Source: Stieleria bergensis
GTDB taxonomy: Bacteria > Planctomycetota > Planctomycetia > Pirellulales > Pirellulaceae
DNA length: 64,000 nt
Reading direction: 5' to 3'
Assembly: GCA_007745635.1 (NCBI GenBank)
Contig: CP036272.1
Coordinates: forward strand, 3,460,187-3,524,186
This document shows positions 46,304 to 55,450 of the stretch, in pieces (position 1 is the stretch's first letter; each line of letters begins with the position of its first letter). A program made the position numbers and the translations under genes. The notes beneath the pieces are model-generated. The model saw nothing but the letters and a program-made list of their open reading frames with translations. It had not been told where the DNA came from and did not search any database.

Positions 46304-46690
46304 GCCTGTCCCCAGGGTGCGCTGCGCGACCCTGGGCTATGGGGTAGAACACCTTCGGCGTTCAGGCATTCAAGACTGGAAACAGTCCCCGGAGGATGAT
46401 TGTGATCCCCTCTTTCGTGCTCTTCGCGTCCTTCGTGGTTTTTTCCCGGTTTTGCGACGATTGCCAGCCTGTCCCCAGGGTGCGCTGCGCGACCCTGGGC
46501 TATGGAATAGAACACCTTCGGCGTTCAGGCATTCAAGACTGGGGACAGTCCCCGGAGGATGATTGTGATTCCCTCCTTCGTGCTCTTCGCGTCCTTCGTG
46601 GTTTATTCCCGGTTTTGCGACGATTGCCAGCCTGTCCCCAGGGTGTGCTGCGCGACCCTGGGCTATGGAATAGAACACCTTCGGCGTTCG
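46304..46690 (+). repeat. 163-base tandem repeat array (family C), two full copies plus a partial
   Basis: Units begin gcctgtccccagggtgcgct at 46304, 46467 and 46630, an exact 163-base period; the third copy breaks off after about 60 bases. Each unit contains a hairpin with arms cccagggt/accctggg and the motif agaacaccttcggcgttc. Minus-strand translation gives the HEGREEHE-type low-complexity peptide familiar as a false protein in many genomes. Units differ at only a few positions, so the duplication is recent. Confidence 0.88.
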
Positions 46691-46793
46691 GAAATGATGC
46701 GCGATGACAATCCGCTCGATGGAATCTCGCTGGCAACCGTGGTGTGTTTCCCAGATTCTGTTGGCCGAAGAAAACTCAGCCTCGAGGCCCGCT

Positions 46794-46810
46794 CGCCGTA
46801 GGTGTTCTAC
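46794..46810 (-). repeat. inverted family-C half-site
   Basis: The sequence cgccgtaggtgttctac is the exact reverse complement of gtagaacacctacggcg at about 46267-46283. The repeat array is thus bracketed by an inverted pair about 530 bases apart. Confidence 0.6.
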
Positions 46811-47410
46811 ACTTGCTATTGGGCGTTGCGTCGGGAGAGCAAGTGCCACCTGCTGCATTGGAGTTAGCCAGAGGTGGCTCTACCATCCGAGCCAGCAGTG
46901 TTGATTAAATCAGCAAGCCCTAAGACGTTCATGCGGTCCCGACTTGCTGCCGCTGTCAATGCTTTCAAAGCAATGCGATGCGATGCATCCATCTACGGAT
47001 CGCAGCGGTCGATTGCTTTGCTTGGAACGTGCATCAGCATGACTTTGTTGCGGGCCCGTTGTCTGCACTGCTGGAATTGTCGTTTACCTTGCAGGACATT
47101 CGCGACGGCAATGACGTCGACGAATACTTAGTCTGCGATGGCCTGACGTCGTTCCGAAGGATGTGCCGACGAAACTTTCGTCAGAGGAGAGCGTCGTACT
47201 GACCACAGTGGGCAGCGATTCAACAGCAACCAAGCGAAATGGTTAGAGAAGACCGCCCGTGATCTCAGACACGAATTTATTGAAAGCGATTAAGTCAAAT
47301 TGGGACCAGGGTTCAACAGAAAACGTTTCACGCTGTCTTTTTCAGCGTCTATGTACTTTCGTGTTGTTTTCCTGGCTGACAGGAACAGGCCGCAAAACGC
47401 AACCTGTTGG
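46811..47410. other. 600-base stretch without supported genes
   Basis: Between the repeats and the quinoprotein-like gene. Short plus-strand frames (e.g. RLAAAVNAFKAMRCDASIYG; GPLSALLELSFTLQDIRDGN) overlap in different frames and may be remains of one decayed gene, but I recognise none. Confidence 0.45.
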
Positions 47411-48778
47411 TTACTTCTGTTGCAGGTCGACGGCGACGATCTCTTTGTCGTTGCGAATGAAGGCCGTGTGTTCTGCGTACGCCGGATGGCTCCAGACAAC
47501 GGGACGGCCGAAGGCTTCATTTGTTGGCTCAACCACTTGCATCCGCCCCAGTTGCTTCATTCCATCGGCAGTCAGATCGGCTATGATCAGCTCTCCCGTC
47601 TCGCTAAACAAAAGGTACCGCTTGCTGTCACCGATCCGAGTCAGAAACGCGGTGCCGTGTTTGATCATGCGTTTTTCATCAGGCTTGGTGGCTTCAAAGG
47701 TTTCCCACAAGCGATCGCCGTTGTCGCCATCGACGGCAATCAGCTTGCCAGTCAAACAATCTGTCCCATAGACCACACCATCGACAAACATTGGCGGTGC
47801 ATTGCTGCAGTGAACGGCATTCTTGGTCTCGCCGTGCCAAATCGCCTTGGCGGTTGGCTGATCCGTCCCCAAATCGGCCATCATCGCTTCGGAATGAATC
47901 GAACTCGCATACATTCGGCCGCCAGAAACCATTGGCTGAGCAATCGACATCTCATACGAGGGCTTCATCGGAATCAGCCAATGTGAGTCGCCCGTCGCGG
48001 GATCCAAACTCTGGACGCCTTGCGGGTGGAAAACGACCAACTGACGCGTCCCACCGGCTTCAATGATCTGTGGGGGACAATATCCGGCCGGCACGTCCAG
48101 CGCTTTCCATGCCGTTTTTCCAGTGCGTTTGTCAAAGGCTACCACCCCCTGCCCTGCTCCACCAACCATGGTGTACAGCAAGTCGCCGTCGACCAGTGGA
48201 TGGGCCGAGTAACCCCAGATCGGAACCTCGGCGCCGAAACTCTTGGGTAGATTCCGCTGCCAGATCACGTCCCCTTTTGATGTGTTTAAACAGGTCAGGT
48301 CACCTTCGGCGCCAAGCAAGTAAACTCGATCACCGTCAACGGTCGGAGTTGCCCGTGGACCAGCTGGGTAACTGATCGAATAGGGACGCTCGTAGGAGTA
48401 GCTCCACAGTTCCTTGCCGGACTGGGCATCGAGCACGAGCAAGCGTTCTTTGCCCTTTAGCTCACCTCGCAAATTCGGACTGTTGACGATCTTGCCGCCT
48501 TCCATTTGATAGTCGAACAAATAGACCTTGCCATCAGCAACCGCAGGACCGGCGTAGCCGGCGCCAACAGGCACTCGCCATTTCACCGGCAAGCCATCAG
48601 AGGGAATTTCCTGCACAATGCCAGTCTCGCGATAAACGCCGTCGCGATTGTCTCCCATCCATCCGCTCCAGTCGTCCGCGTCACTGGATGCCGTTCCTAG
48701 CAAACAGCCAGTCGCAAGTACACAGGCGGTCGAAGTGAGCAACCATCGCGTCAAGGAAGCGCGAATCATTTTGGGCAT
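47411..48778 (-). CDS. exported PQQ-like beta-propeller protein
   Basis: A 455-residue exported protein with an N-terminus that may be a lipoprotein signal (STACVLATGC). It carries PQQ-type propeller blades: KVYLFDYQMEGGKIV, LLVLDAQSGKELWSYSYE, VYLLGAEGDLTCLNTSKGDVIWQRNL, VAFDKRTGKTAWKALD and LIAVDGDNGDRLWETFE. The start DWSGWMGDNRDGVYRETGI is the common WxQxxGPxRxG opening seen in planctomycete PQQ-like proteins. It may bind PQQ or act as a non-catalytic scaffold. GGAG upstream of ATG 48778 fixes the start. Confidence 0.87.
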   Translation of the reverse strand: MPKMIRASLTRWLLTSTACVLATGCLLGTASSDADDWSGWMGDNRDGVYRETGIVQEIPSDGLPVKWRVPVGAGYAGPAVADGKVYLFDYQMEGGKIVNSPNLRGELKGKERLLVLDAQSGKELWSYSYERPYSISYPAGPRATPTVDGDRVYLLGAEGDLTCLNTSKGDVIWQRNLPKSFGAEVPIWGYSAHPLVDGDLLYTMVGGAGQGVVAFDKRTGKTAWKALDVPAGYCPPQIIEAGGTRQLVVFHPQGVQSLDPATGDSHWLIPMKPSYEMSIAQPMVSGGRMYASSIHSEAMMADLGTDQPTAKAIWHGETKNAVHCSNAPPMFVDGVVYGTDCLTGKLIAVDGDNGDRLWETFEATKPDEKRMIKHGTAFLTRIGDSKRYLLFSETGELIIADLTADGMKQLGRMQVVEPTNEAFGRPVVWSHPAYAEHTAFIRNDKEIVAVDLQQK

Positions 48779-48955
48779 CGGTAAATCTCCGAAAGTAACA
48801 TTGGACAGAAAGTGTGACATTGAATCGCTCAGTGGGCTTTGCTGAAACCTTTACACCAAACACGTTGCGAACGCGGCGCCGAAGCGAATGAATCTTGATG
48901 ATCGACCGTCAATCCTAACCGAATGGAGCAAACAAACCAGCATCATTGCGATCCG

Positions 48956-50422
48956 CTAACGATCGCTGGGGTTCGCAGCCAGAAAACTCGCCAAGAGTTG
49001 CAGGTTCTTGGCCGTCTCCTTCATGAAAATCGTTGGTCCCGAACGCTTATGGTAACGCATGGGCAGGTCGCTTAGCCAGGCACCGCGAGAATCCATCGCG
49101 TCAATCACTGTCTTGACGCGTTGCTCGGAAACAGGTGAACTTGACGGCAGATACTCCAGCGGGGTCACCGACGCACCCTGACGTTCCCTCGTTAGCTCCC
49201 TGGCCAGTTTCAAGTGACTTTGACGCAGACGCGGGCACTGATCGCTGATTTTGAAGCCATAGTGGGTGGGCAGATCGGCATCCGAGTAGGTCAATTGGTA
49301 ATCCTTCGTGAAATAGATCGGCCGGTTGGATTTCAATTCGTAAAACCTGGCCAATTGACCATTCGGCAAGCGACTGCGTTCAAAGTAATCCAACGCCTTG
49401 GGCATCGGTCGCAAGTATCGCTGTTCGCCGGTGTGCCTGGCAATCATCATCAGTGATCGCATGACGCCAAACGATTCGCTGGAAGCGATCGCCGGCATCT
49501 CGAACTTCCTTGCCCAGATCGGCTGCATTTGCTGGTTGTATTGCTGAGCCCAAGCGGGCTGAGGATCTGGTAATTGACTTTCCAACAGAGAATCCGCCAA
49601 ACGACGTGCCGCAGTCAAATAGCGTGGATCGTCATAGACACAATCCGCCAGCAGAAGCAACTGCATGACATCAGGCGCCAGGTGATCATTTAGCGTATAG
49701 CGGGACCAGTATTGCTGATGCCCTGGGTAGGTCCGCGGCCACTGATCGGGAACACTGGCGACTCTGGACGGCGTTTCGTCCTCCGGCAAGCGTTGATCCG
49801 TCCAAACCTGCGGAAAGCCTCCACCGGAGAACTGTCCCCGTTCCAGAAGCCCCTTTAGTCCGTACAGTGCCGCTTCATGGACTTTGGCGTTGCGAAACTC
49901 CAGTGCGTGATCCAAGTCGATCAGAAAGCGTAGCGCCGATTGAGTTTTGTCGTCGTCCAAGGAGGATTGATCTTTCTTCTTGCGGGCTGGCTCATCAGCT
50001 CGATAGGCCCACTTACGGCGTCGCTGGGGATCAAACTCGACCATTGCTTGCCAGCCGCCGCTGCGCATTTGACCACTGATCAGCGCCGTTGACGTTTCCA
50101 CCGCAGCCTCTGCAAAACGCTGCTCCCCCGTGGCCCGGTACAGGGACACGAAACACTGACCTAGCGTCGGAGTGCCGGGAGGCTGCACCCAGATCGTGTT
50201 TGTCTTAACAACACCCTCACCTTCACGAAGCTGAAGATCCTCGCTGTAAGCCCACAGATACCCGCCTTCGGTGCTGACCTGTTGGGTCAAAAATTGTGTC
50301 GCCTTCAGTGCCGCCTGCAAGACTTGATCACGACGGGGCTCCTCCGAGCGAGCAAAGGCAGCAAAGAACAACAAGCACGCAAGGACAGAAACAGTCCCAC
50401 GACGAATTAAGAAAAGGTTCAT
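48956..50422 (-). CDS. exported pectate-lyase-like protein
   Basis: A 488-residue secreted protein (signal MNLFLIRRGTVSVLACLLFFAAFARS). The body is an alpha/alpha toroid of repeated helical hairpins (ALKATQFLTQQVSTEGGYLW, CFVSLYRATGEQRFAEAAVE, GGFPQVWTDQR). The segment PAWAQQYNQQMQPIWARKFEMPA resembles the PL10 pectic acid lyase family, as do the GGWQ and GGFPQ turns. Catalytic residues cannot be checked by eye, and a related non-pectin substrate is possible. Same strand as the PQQ-like gene, 177 bases upstream of it. Confidence 0.68.
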   Translation of the reverse strand: MNLFLIRRGTVSVLACLLFFAAFARSEEPRRDQVLQAALKATQFLTQQVSTEGGYLWAYSEDLQLREGEGVVKTNTIWVQPPGTPTLGQCFVSLYRATGEQRFAEAAVETSTALISGQMRSGGWQAMVEFDPQRRRKWAYRADEPARKKKDQSSLDDDKTQSALRFLIDLDHALEFRNAKVHEAALYGLKGLLERGQFSGGGFPQVWTDQRLPEDETPSRVASVPDQWPRTYPGHQQYWSRYTLNDHLAPDVMQLLLLADCVYDDPRYLTAARRLADSLLESQLPDPQPAWAQQYNQQMQPIWARKFEMPAIASSESFGVMRSLMMIARHTGEQRYLRPMPKALDYFERSRLPNGQLARFYELKSNRPIYFTKDYQLTYSDADLPTHYGFKISDQCPRLRQSHLKLARELTRERQGASVTPLEYLPSSSPVSEQRVKTVIDAMDSRGAWLSDLPMRYHKRSGPTIFMKETAKNLQLLASFLAANPSDR

Positions 50423-50733
50423 GTCAACGAGCCAACGAGTTCGCGTGTGTACAACGTAGCGTGCAAGCGCGCGTTAATGCCACAGAATACACGAAAGCGA
50501 CGCCCACCGGTGTGCTGAGTTCATTGGCGCGTGCAAGCACGCACACTGCGAAATCAATCCCGGTGCAAGGAAAAAGGCCGTTGTCACCAGAATACAGACA
50601 GGTTCAAAGCAGCGGACGAGAAACGAAGCCATGGCCACGTCGAAACCATCCCAATGGCAGGAACACCACGACGGGAAGCCGCGCCGTGGGCGCTTCCCGC
50701 ACGGATAATCTGGTCTTTTCGACACGAGGCATT
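50423..50733. other. 311-base divergent intergenic region with a family-A repeat
   Basis: Lies between the pectate-lyase-like gene and a sulfatase gene transcribed away from it. It contains a diverged copy of repeat family A (50522-50544). Long open frames reading through it into the sulfatase are not credible as protein. Promoters for both genes are presumably here. Confidence 0.5.
50522..50544 (+). repeat. dispersed repeat family A, diverged copy
   Basis: Reads cattggcgcgtgcaagcac then gcac, matching the family-A core at 12291 and 12421 with a T-to-C change and loss of the last segment. The palindromic core cgtgcaagcacg is intact. Confidence 0.6.
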
Positions 50734-52338
50734 ATGATAGTGAATTCGAACCCCACTCCCTGTGCACTCCCCACTGACAGCATGAACGTGAAACGAGCTG
50801 ATTTCCCTCTTTTGACTTCGATCCTCGCCCTGCTTTTTTCGGCGCTCGCTGCGGTGCCAGGGGCTGGCAAGGTTCTGACCGCCAAGCAGCCCAACATCGT
50901 GTTCGTGCTTTGCGATGACCATCGCTACGATTGTCTCAGCATCGCCGATCACCCGTTCATTGAAACGCCTCATATTGACGCCATTGGCAAGCAAGGCGTC
51001 TGGATCAAGAATGCCTATGTCACCACCTCGTTGTGCTCACCCAGCCGGGCTTCGATTCTGACTGGCCAGTATGCTCACAACCACCGCGTTGTCGACAACT
51101 ACCATCCCGTCGATCCCAACCTGATTTTCTTTCCGCAACATCTTCAGGCTGCGGGCTATCAGACTGCGTTCATCGGGAAGTGGCACATGGGAGGCCACAT
51201 TGATGATCCACAACGTGGATTCGATCACTGGGTGGCATTTAAGGGACAGGGAACCTATTGGCCCGATGGGCATGGGACAACACGCGAAGTCCCGCAAACA
51301 ACCTATGACGGCTTCAATGTCAACGGCAAGCGCGTCCCGCAAAAAGGGTACATCACCGACGAGTTGACGGACTATGCCTTGCAGTGGCTCAATCAGCGCC
51401 AGGAGGACAAGCCATTCTTTCTGTACGTCAGCCACAAGGGTGTTCACGCCGACTTCGTTCCTGCCGATCGGCATCGCGGTCGCTATGACAGTCAACCGCT
51501 GCCGATCAAGATCCCAACTGTTAAAGAGATGAGTGACGGCAAACTGCCCATGTGGGTTCGCAATCAACGCAACAGTCGGCATGGTGTTGATTTTGGTTAC
51601 AACATGCCGGACTTTTCTCCATCGGTCTACTATCGCCGCTACTGTGAATCAATTCTTTCGGTCGACGATAGCGTCGGTCAACTGAACCAGTACTTGAGCG
51701 ATGCGGGACTCGCCGACAACACAATCTTTGTCTACATGGGCGACAATGGGTTCCAGTTTGGTGACCACGGCTTGATTGACAAACGTGTTGCCTATGAAGC
51801 CAGCGCCAAGGTTCCGTTGCTGATCAAAGCCCCGGGCAGCATTCCAGCTGGCCAGGAGTTTCAAGGCGTCTTTGGCAACATCGACATTGCCCCAACATTG
51901 CTGGAAGCTGCCGGTGCCGCGAAACTGCCCAGCGAAGACGGCATCAGCATGTGGAAGTCGCTGTGCAGCGAGGATCAACGCAGCCCCGTACGCACCCAGC
52001 TGCTGTACGAATATTACTGGGAACGCAACTACCCGCACACGCCGACCTTGCACGCTGTGATTGGTGGTCGATGGAAATACATTCGCTGTCACGGACTGTG
52101 GGATCGTGACGAACTCTATGATCTGGAAGCTGACCCCGGGGAACTGAACAATTTGATTGATTCCGCTGAGCACCAAGAAAGAATTAAGCAAATGAACCAC
52201 GATCTGTGGTCATTGCTGCAAGAAACCAAGGGCGACGAAGTGCCATTGCTGGAAGACCGCGGCCCTGTGTTCCCATGGCGAGATCGCAAGCACGCTCCAC
52301 AGGCGAGTTTTCCGGCGGAATACTACGAGTCGCGTTAA
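50734..52338 (+). CDS. exported sulfatase
   Basis: A 534-residue type I sulfatase with a signal peptide after an N-terminal extension (FPLLTSILALLFSALAAVPGAG). Metal-binding PNIVFVLCDDHRYD, formylglycine motif C101-SPSR-ASILTGQY, KWHMGGH, HKGVHADF and GDNGFQFGDHG are present. The CDDHRYD and GFQFGDHGLIDKR versions are typical of the iduronate/N-sulfoglucosamine-sulfatase-like branch common in planctomycetes. ATG 50734 has GAGG just upstream; an alternative ATG at 50782 would shorten the N-terminus to the signal peptide but has no ribosome binding site. Confidence 0.92.
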   Translation: MIVNSNPTPCALPTDSMNVKRADFPLLTSILALLFSALAAVPGAGKVLTAKQPNIVFVLCDDHRYDCLSIADHPFIETPHIDAIGKQGVWIKNAYVTTSLCSPSRASILTGQYAHNHRVVDNYHPVDPNLIFFPQHLQAAGYQTAFIGKWHMGGHIDDPQRGFDHWVAFKGQGTYWPDGHGTTREVPQTTYDGFNVNGKRVPQKGYITDELTDYALQWLNQRQEDKPFFLYVSHKGVHADFVPADRHRGRYDSQPLPIKIPTVKEMSDGKLPMWVRNQRNSRHGVDFGYNMPDFSPSVYYRRYCESILSVDDSVGQLNQYLSDAGLADNTIFVYMGDNGFQFGDHGLIDKRVAYEASAKVPLLIKAPGSIPAGQEFQGVFGNIDIAPTLLEAAGAAKLPSEDGISMWKSLCSEDQRSPVRTQLLYEYYWERNYPHTPTLHAVIGGRWKYIRCHGLWDRDELYDLEADPGELNNLIDSAEHQERIKQMNHDLWSLLQETKGDEVPLLEDRGPVFPWRDRKHAPQASFPAEYYESR

Positions 52339-52464
52339 GTTTTCGCTTAAAAGCCTCCGATTGGGCGATTTGCAGTCTGAACCAACAAGAACGATAGTGC
52401 CAAGGGTTGCACATTTTTATATCATCTAGTGCACTCATTGATCATTTTCTATTTCGAGGGGCTT

Positions 52465-54234
52465 ATGTTGATCCATTCACTGCGTCGCGCCTGCGCGCTC
52501 GTTCACTCGTTCGCACTCATCCTGTGTTGGATCGCTGCTTCGTCCGCTGACGAAGCGCGCAGTCCGCTGGGCAACACCGTGGATGACTTTCGTTTACGGA
52601 GCTGTTACGGCAACGAAGTCTCGCTTAGTGATTACGCCGACTCCAACGCCGTCGCCATCGTTTACCTTGGCACCGAATGTCCACTTGCCAAACTTTACGG
52701 CAACCGGCTCACTGAACTGCAACAAAAGTATGCAGACAAAGGCGTGCAGGTCATTGGCATCAATTCGAATACCCAGGACGGCGTCCGCGAATTGCAGGCC
52801 TATGTCCACCGGCATGACATTGCATTCCCAATGCTGAAGGATCCCGGGAATCGTGTTGCCGACGCGATGGGCGCTGAACGCACCCCGGAAGTCTTTCTCA
52901 TCAACAAAGAACGCCAAGTCGTCTACCACGGACGCATCGACAACCAGTACGGAGTTGGCTACTCGCGTGAGCGTGGCACGATTTCCTACCTGGGGCAGGC
53001 GATCGACGAACTACTTGCTGGCAAACCGATCAGCACCCCGGCGACCGAGCCAGTTGGTTGCTACATCGGCAAAGTCTCCGAACAGGAAGCCGTGGGTGAG
53101 ATCACGTACAACAAGCACATTGCAGCGATCTTGAATGCCCGCTGCGTAAGCTGTCATCGCAAAGGCGAAATCGCTCCGTTTACCTTGACCAGCTACGACG
53201 ATGTGCTGGGCTGGGAGGACACCATCCTGGAGGTCATCGCAGACAAACGCATGCCACCCTGGAACGCCGATCCTGAAGTGGGCCACTTTGCCAACGATCC
53301 CAGTCTGACCAAGCAAGAAATCGAATTACTGAAGACTTGGGTCGATAACGGCATGCCAGAAGGCGACCCTGCAGACCTCCCTGAACCGCCCCAATTTGTC
53401 GAAGGCTGGCGAATCGAACAACCGGATCAAATCCTGTTCATGAATGAAGAGGAGCAACCCTTTGAAGTTGCGGCGCAGGGTGTCCTCGATTACCAACGAT
53501 TTGTTGTCGACCCCGGTTGGACCGAAGACAAATACATCACCGCCGCCGAAGCAAGACCCGATTGCCGCGAGGTCGTCCATCACATTCTAGTCTATGTGGT
53601 TCCACCAGGTGCACGGCGCACGGACATCAACGCCATCGTCGCAGGCTATGCACCGGGCAGCGCACCAACGAGACTGCCTGAAGGAGTCGCGATCGAAGTC
53701 AAGGCCGGCAGCAAACTGCTCTTCGAAATGCACTACACCCCCAACGGTTCAGCACAAACAGACCTGAGCTACGTTGGCGTGCGTTTCATGCCCAAAGAAA
53801 AAGTCACCCGATTGTTGCGTGGTGCTGTAGCGGTGGACAGGCGACTTAAGATTCCTGCGGGAGATCCCAGTAAAGTGGTCGAAGCGGGATATAAGTCAGC
53901 GCAGGACGAATACCTGATCAGCATGACTCCACACATGCACTTGCGTGGCAAGTCATTTCGCTATGAAATGAAGCGCCCCGATGAGCCGTGGCAGCCATTG
54001 CTTGACGTGCCGCGATATGACTTCAATTGGCAGCTGAAATACGAACCCAGTGAACCCGTCCACCTTCCGGCCGGGACTAAAATTAAGTGCACCGCCGTGT
54101 TTGACAATAGCGATGCAAACCTTAGCAATCCCGATCCTACGGTCGAAGTCGAATGGGGAGATCAAAGCTTCGAAGAGATGATGATCGGTTTCATGGAAGT
54201 CATCCCAGTCAAGGAAGACTTCCAGCGAGACTGA
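52465..54234 (+). CDS. exported redoxin / c-type heme / copper-monooxygenase-like fusion
   Basis: A 589-residue exported protein with three modules. Residues about 36-185 are a peroxiredoxin-like thioredoxin fold with a single active-site Cys (GTEC72PLAKLYGN). Residues about 213-310 carry one heme-attachment site (CVSCH, 227-231) and MPPWNAD. Residues about 340-589 look like the copper type II ascorbate-dependent monooxygenase fold: H372-H373 in VVHHILVY, H423 in FEMHYTP, the HxH pair H490/H492 in PHMHLRG, and late Met residues in MMIGFME. The order suggests electron delivery to a copper hydroxylase. ATG 52465 is preceded by GAGGGG. Copper binding and activity are inferred. Confidence 0.82.
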   Translation: MLIHSLRRACALVHSFALILCWIAASSADEARSPLGNTVDDFRLRSCYGNEVSLSDYADSNAVAIVYLGTECPLAKLYGNRLTELQQKYADKGVQVIGINSNTQDGVRELQAYVHRHDIAFPMLKDPGNRVADAMGAERTPEVFLINKERQVVYHGRIDNQYGVGYSRERGTISYLGQAIDELLAGKPISTPATEPVGCYIGKVSEQEAVGEITYNKHIAAILNARCVSCHRKGEIAPFTLTSYDDVLGWEDTILEVIADKRMPPWNADPEVGHFANDPSLTKQEIELLKTWVDNGMPEGDPADLPEPPQFVEGWRIEQPDQILFMNEEEQPFEVAAQGVLDYQRFVVDPGWTEDKYITAAEARPDCREVVHHILVYVVPPGARRTDINAIVAGYAPGSAPTRLPEGVAIEVKAGSKLLFEMHYTPNGSAQTDLSYVGVRFMPKEKVTRLLRGAVAVDRRLKIPAGDPSKVVEAGYKSAQDEYLISMTPHMHLRGKSFRYEMKRPDEPWQPLLDVPRYDFNWQLKYEPSEPVHLPAGTKIKCTAVFDNSDANLSNPDPTVEVEWGDQSFEEMMIGFMEVIPVKEDFQRD

Positions 54235-54295
54235 ACAAGCGTCGGCACGCACGGTGCAAACGACGCGACCGGCCAGCAAACGGCAACCAACAGCA

Positions 54296-55297
54296 TCACA
54301 GCGGCGCAACGCCGCTGTGGATCGGCTTGCTCTCTGCACTTGGACTGACGTCGATCCCCTCGTCGACGCCCAGCAGACGATTGCGAACCATCGGGATTGC
54401 CTGTTGGTGAATCGCAATCAGCGTGCATCCGCTGCTTAACCAGGGCTTGGCCGTAAAGCACAGCGCCCGATGCTCCGGCGCATACACCGCCGTCTGGTAG
54501 TCCAATGCCTTCAATTCATCAAGGAACTGCCCCAGACTGACTCCGTAACGTTTGCTGCTGGTCTGCATGTCGATCATCAAGACCGGCGGATTACCTTTTC
54601 TTAACCAACGCGTGGCACCACGAAGTGCCAGCGGTTCGTAACCGTTCAGCGACACACGCAGCAAAGCGTAGTCGCGTTCGTCCAATGCTTCGTCCAACCG
54701 AACCACGTTCATGCCGTTCAGTTTTCCCCAGTGCAATCGATCCATTCGCACATGAATCAGTTCATCCTGCCTGGACGAATCTCCCTCGAGAACTCGCGAT
54801 GTGGCTCCCACGGCACGCGGGTGCACATGCAGATTCGTCAGGCGGTTCATCAGGGTGCTTTCCACCAAGGACAGACGAGCCCGTTGATCGACTTCGAACG
54901 CGTCGATTCTTCCTGCATCACCAACCAAGCTCCTCGCCAGCAGACTGTATGCGCCGATATTGGCGCCCACATCGATGGCGCAATCGTCGCGGCGCAGGTA
55001 GTCTTTCAGAAAACTCATCTCCCGGTAATCGGGAAGCGTTCCAAAAGTCGCAATCCGCCGCGCAACCGAGCTCCACGGATAACAGCGCAGCTTCATCCCG
55101 TGATAGCGAAGGTCGCGTGGTTGCTCGGTCAGCACACGCCGCAGCCCCCAGAAACAGGACCGCAACATTGCCGGGAACGCCCGATGTTTCGGGCTGGGAT
55201 GATCAATGATCTCGCGGAAAAAATGTATCAAACGTCTAAACAACGTTCCTGCCCCCGTCAGCAACTGAACTTCTGCATCGACCAGTCGTTGTCGCAA
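54296..55297 (-). CDS. FkbM-family SAM-dependent methyltransferase
   Basis: A 333-residue class I methyltransferase of the FkbM type, which O-methylates sugars or lipids. Motifs: CAIDVGANIGAYSLLARSL (SAM loop), IDAFEVDQRARLSLVE, NVVRLDEALDERDYALLRVSLNGYEPLALRGA and PPVLMIDMQ. The VSLNG-YE segment corresponds to the family KIDVEG-E motif with substitutions, so activity is not assured. The frame opens with TTG 55297; the true start could be a later codon because no ribosome binding site is obvious. Neighbouring sulfatases suggest a glycan-modifying role. Confidence 0.82.
   Translation of the reverse strand: MRQRLVDAEVQLLTGAGTLFRRLIHFFREIIDHPSPKHRAFPAMLRSCFWGLRRVLTEQPRDLRYHGMKLRCYPWSSVARRIATFGTLPDYREMSFLKDYLRRDDCAIDVGANIGAYSLLARSLVGDAGRIDAFEVDQRARLSLVESTLMNRLTNLHVHPRAVGATSRVLEGDSSRQDELIHVRMDRLHWGKLNGMNVVRLDEALDERDYALLRVSLNGYEPLALRGATRWLRKGNPPVLMIDMQTSSKRYGVSLGQFLDELKALDYQTAVYAPEHRALCFTAKPWLSSGCTLIAIHQQAIPMVRNRLLGVDEGIDVSPSAESKPIHSGVAPL
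54297..54319. terminator. hairpin at the junction of convergent genes
   Basis: Arms cacagcggcg and cgccgctgtg pair perfectly around CAA. The stem overlaps the last codons and stop of the FkbM gene and lies 62 bases after the redoxin-fusion stop, where it could end the plus-strand transcript. No U-tract follows. Confidence 0.4.
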
Positions 55298-55450
55298 CGC
55301 CGGTACACCTCACGGGCGCGTGAGAATCACGGCGCGAGACGATGTGAAACAGTACCAGAGCACCATGCATCGGGCTGCAAGAATGTCCGCAGTCCGTCGA
55401 GCGGATCACCGACATCAAGAACTCTGGTAGCGATCAGATCAGTTGGAGGC

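Noticed and set aside
46304-46690. CRISPR array
   Set aside because: The repeated unit is 163 bases with no unique spacers, so it is a tandem repeat and not repeat-spacer alternation; no cas gene is present.
46081-46858. Proteins with HEGREEHE-type repeats on the minus strand
   Set aside because: They are translations of the 163-base DNA repeats; the same kind of false protein appears in many genomes with this repeat.
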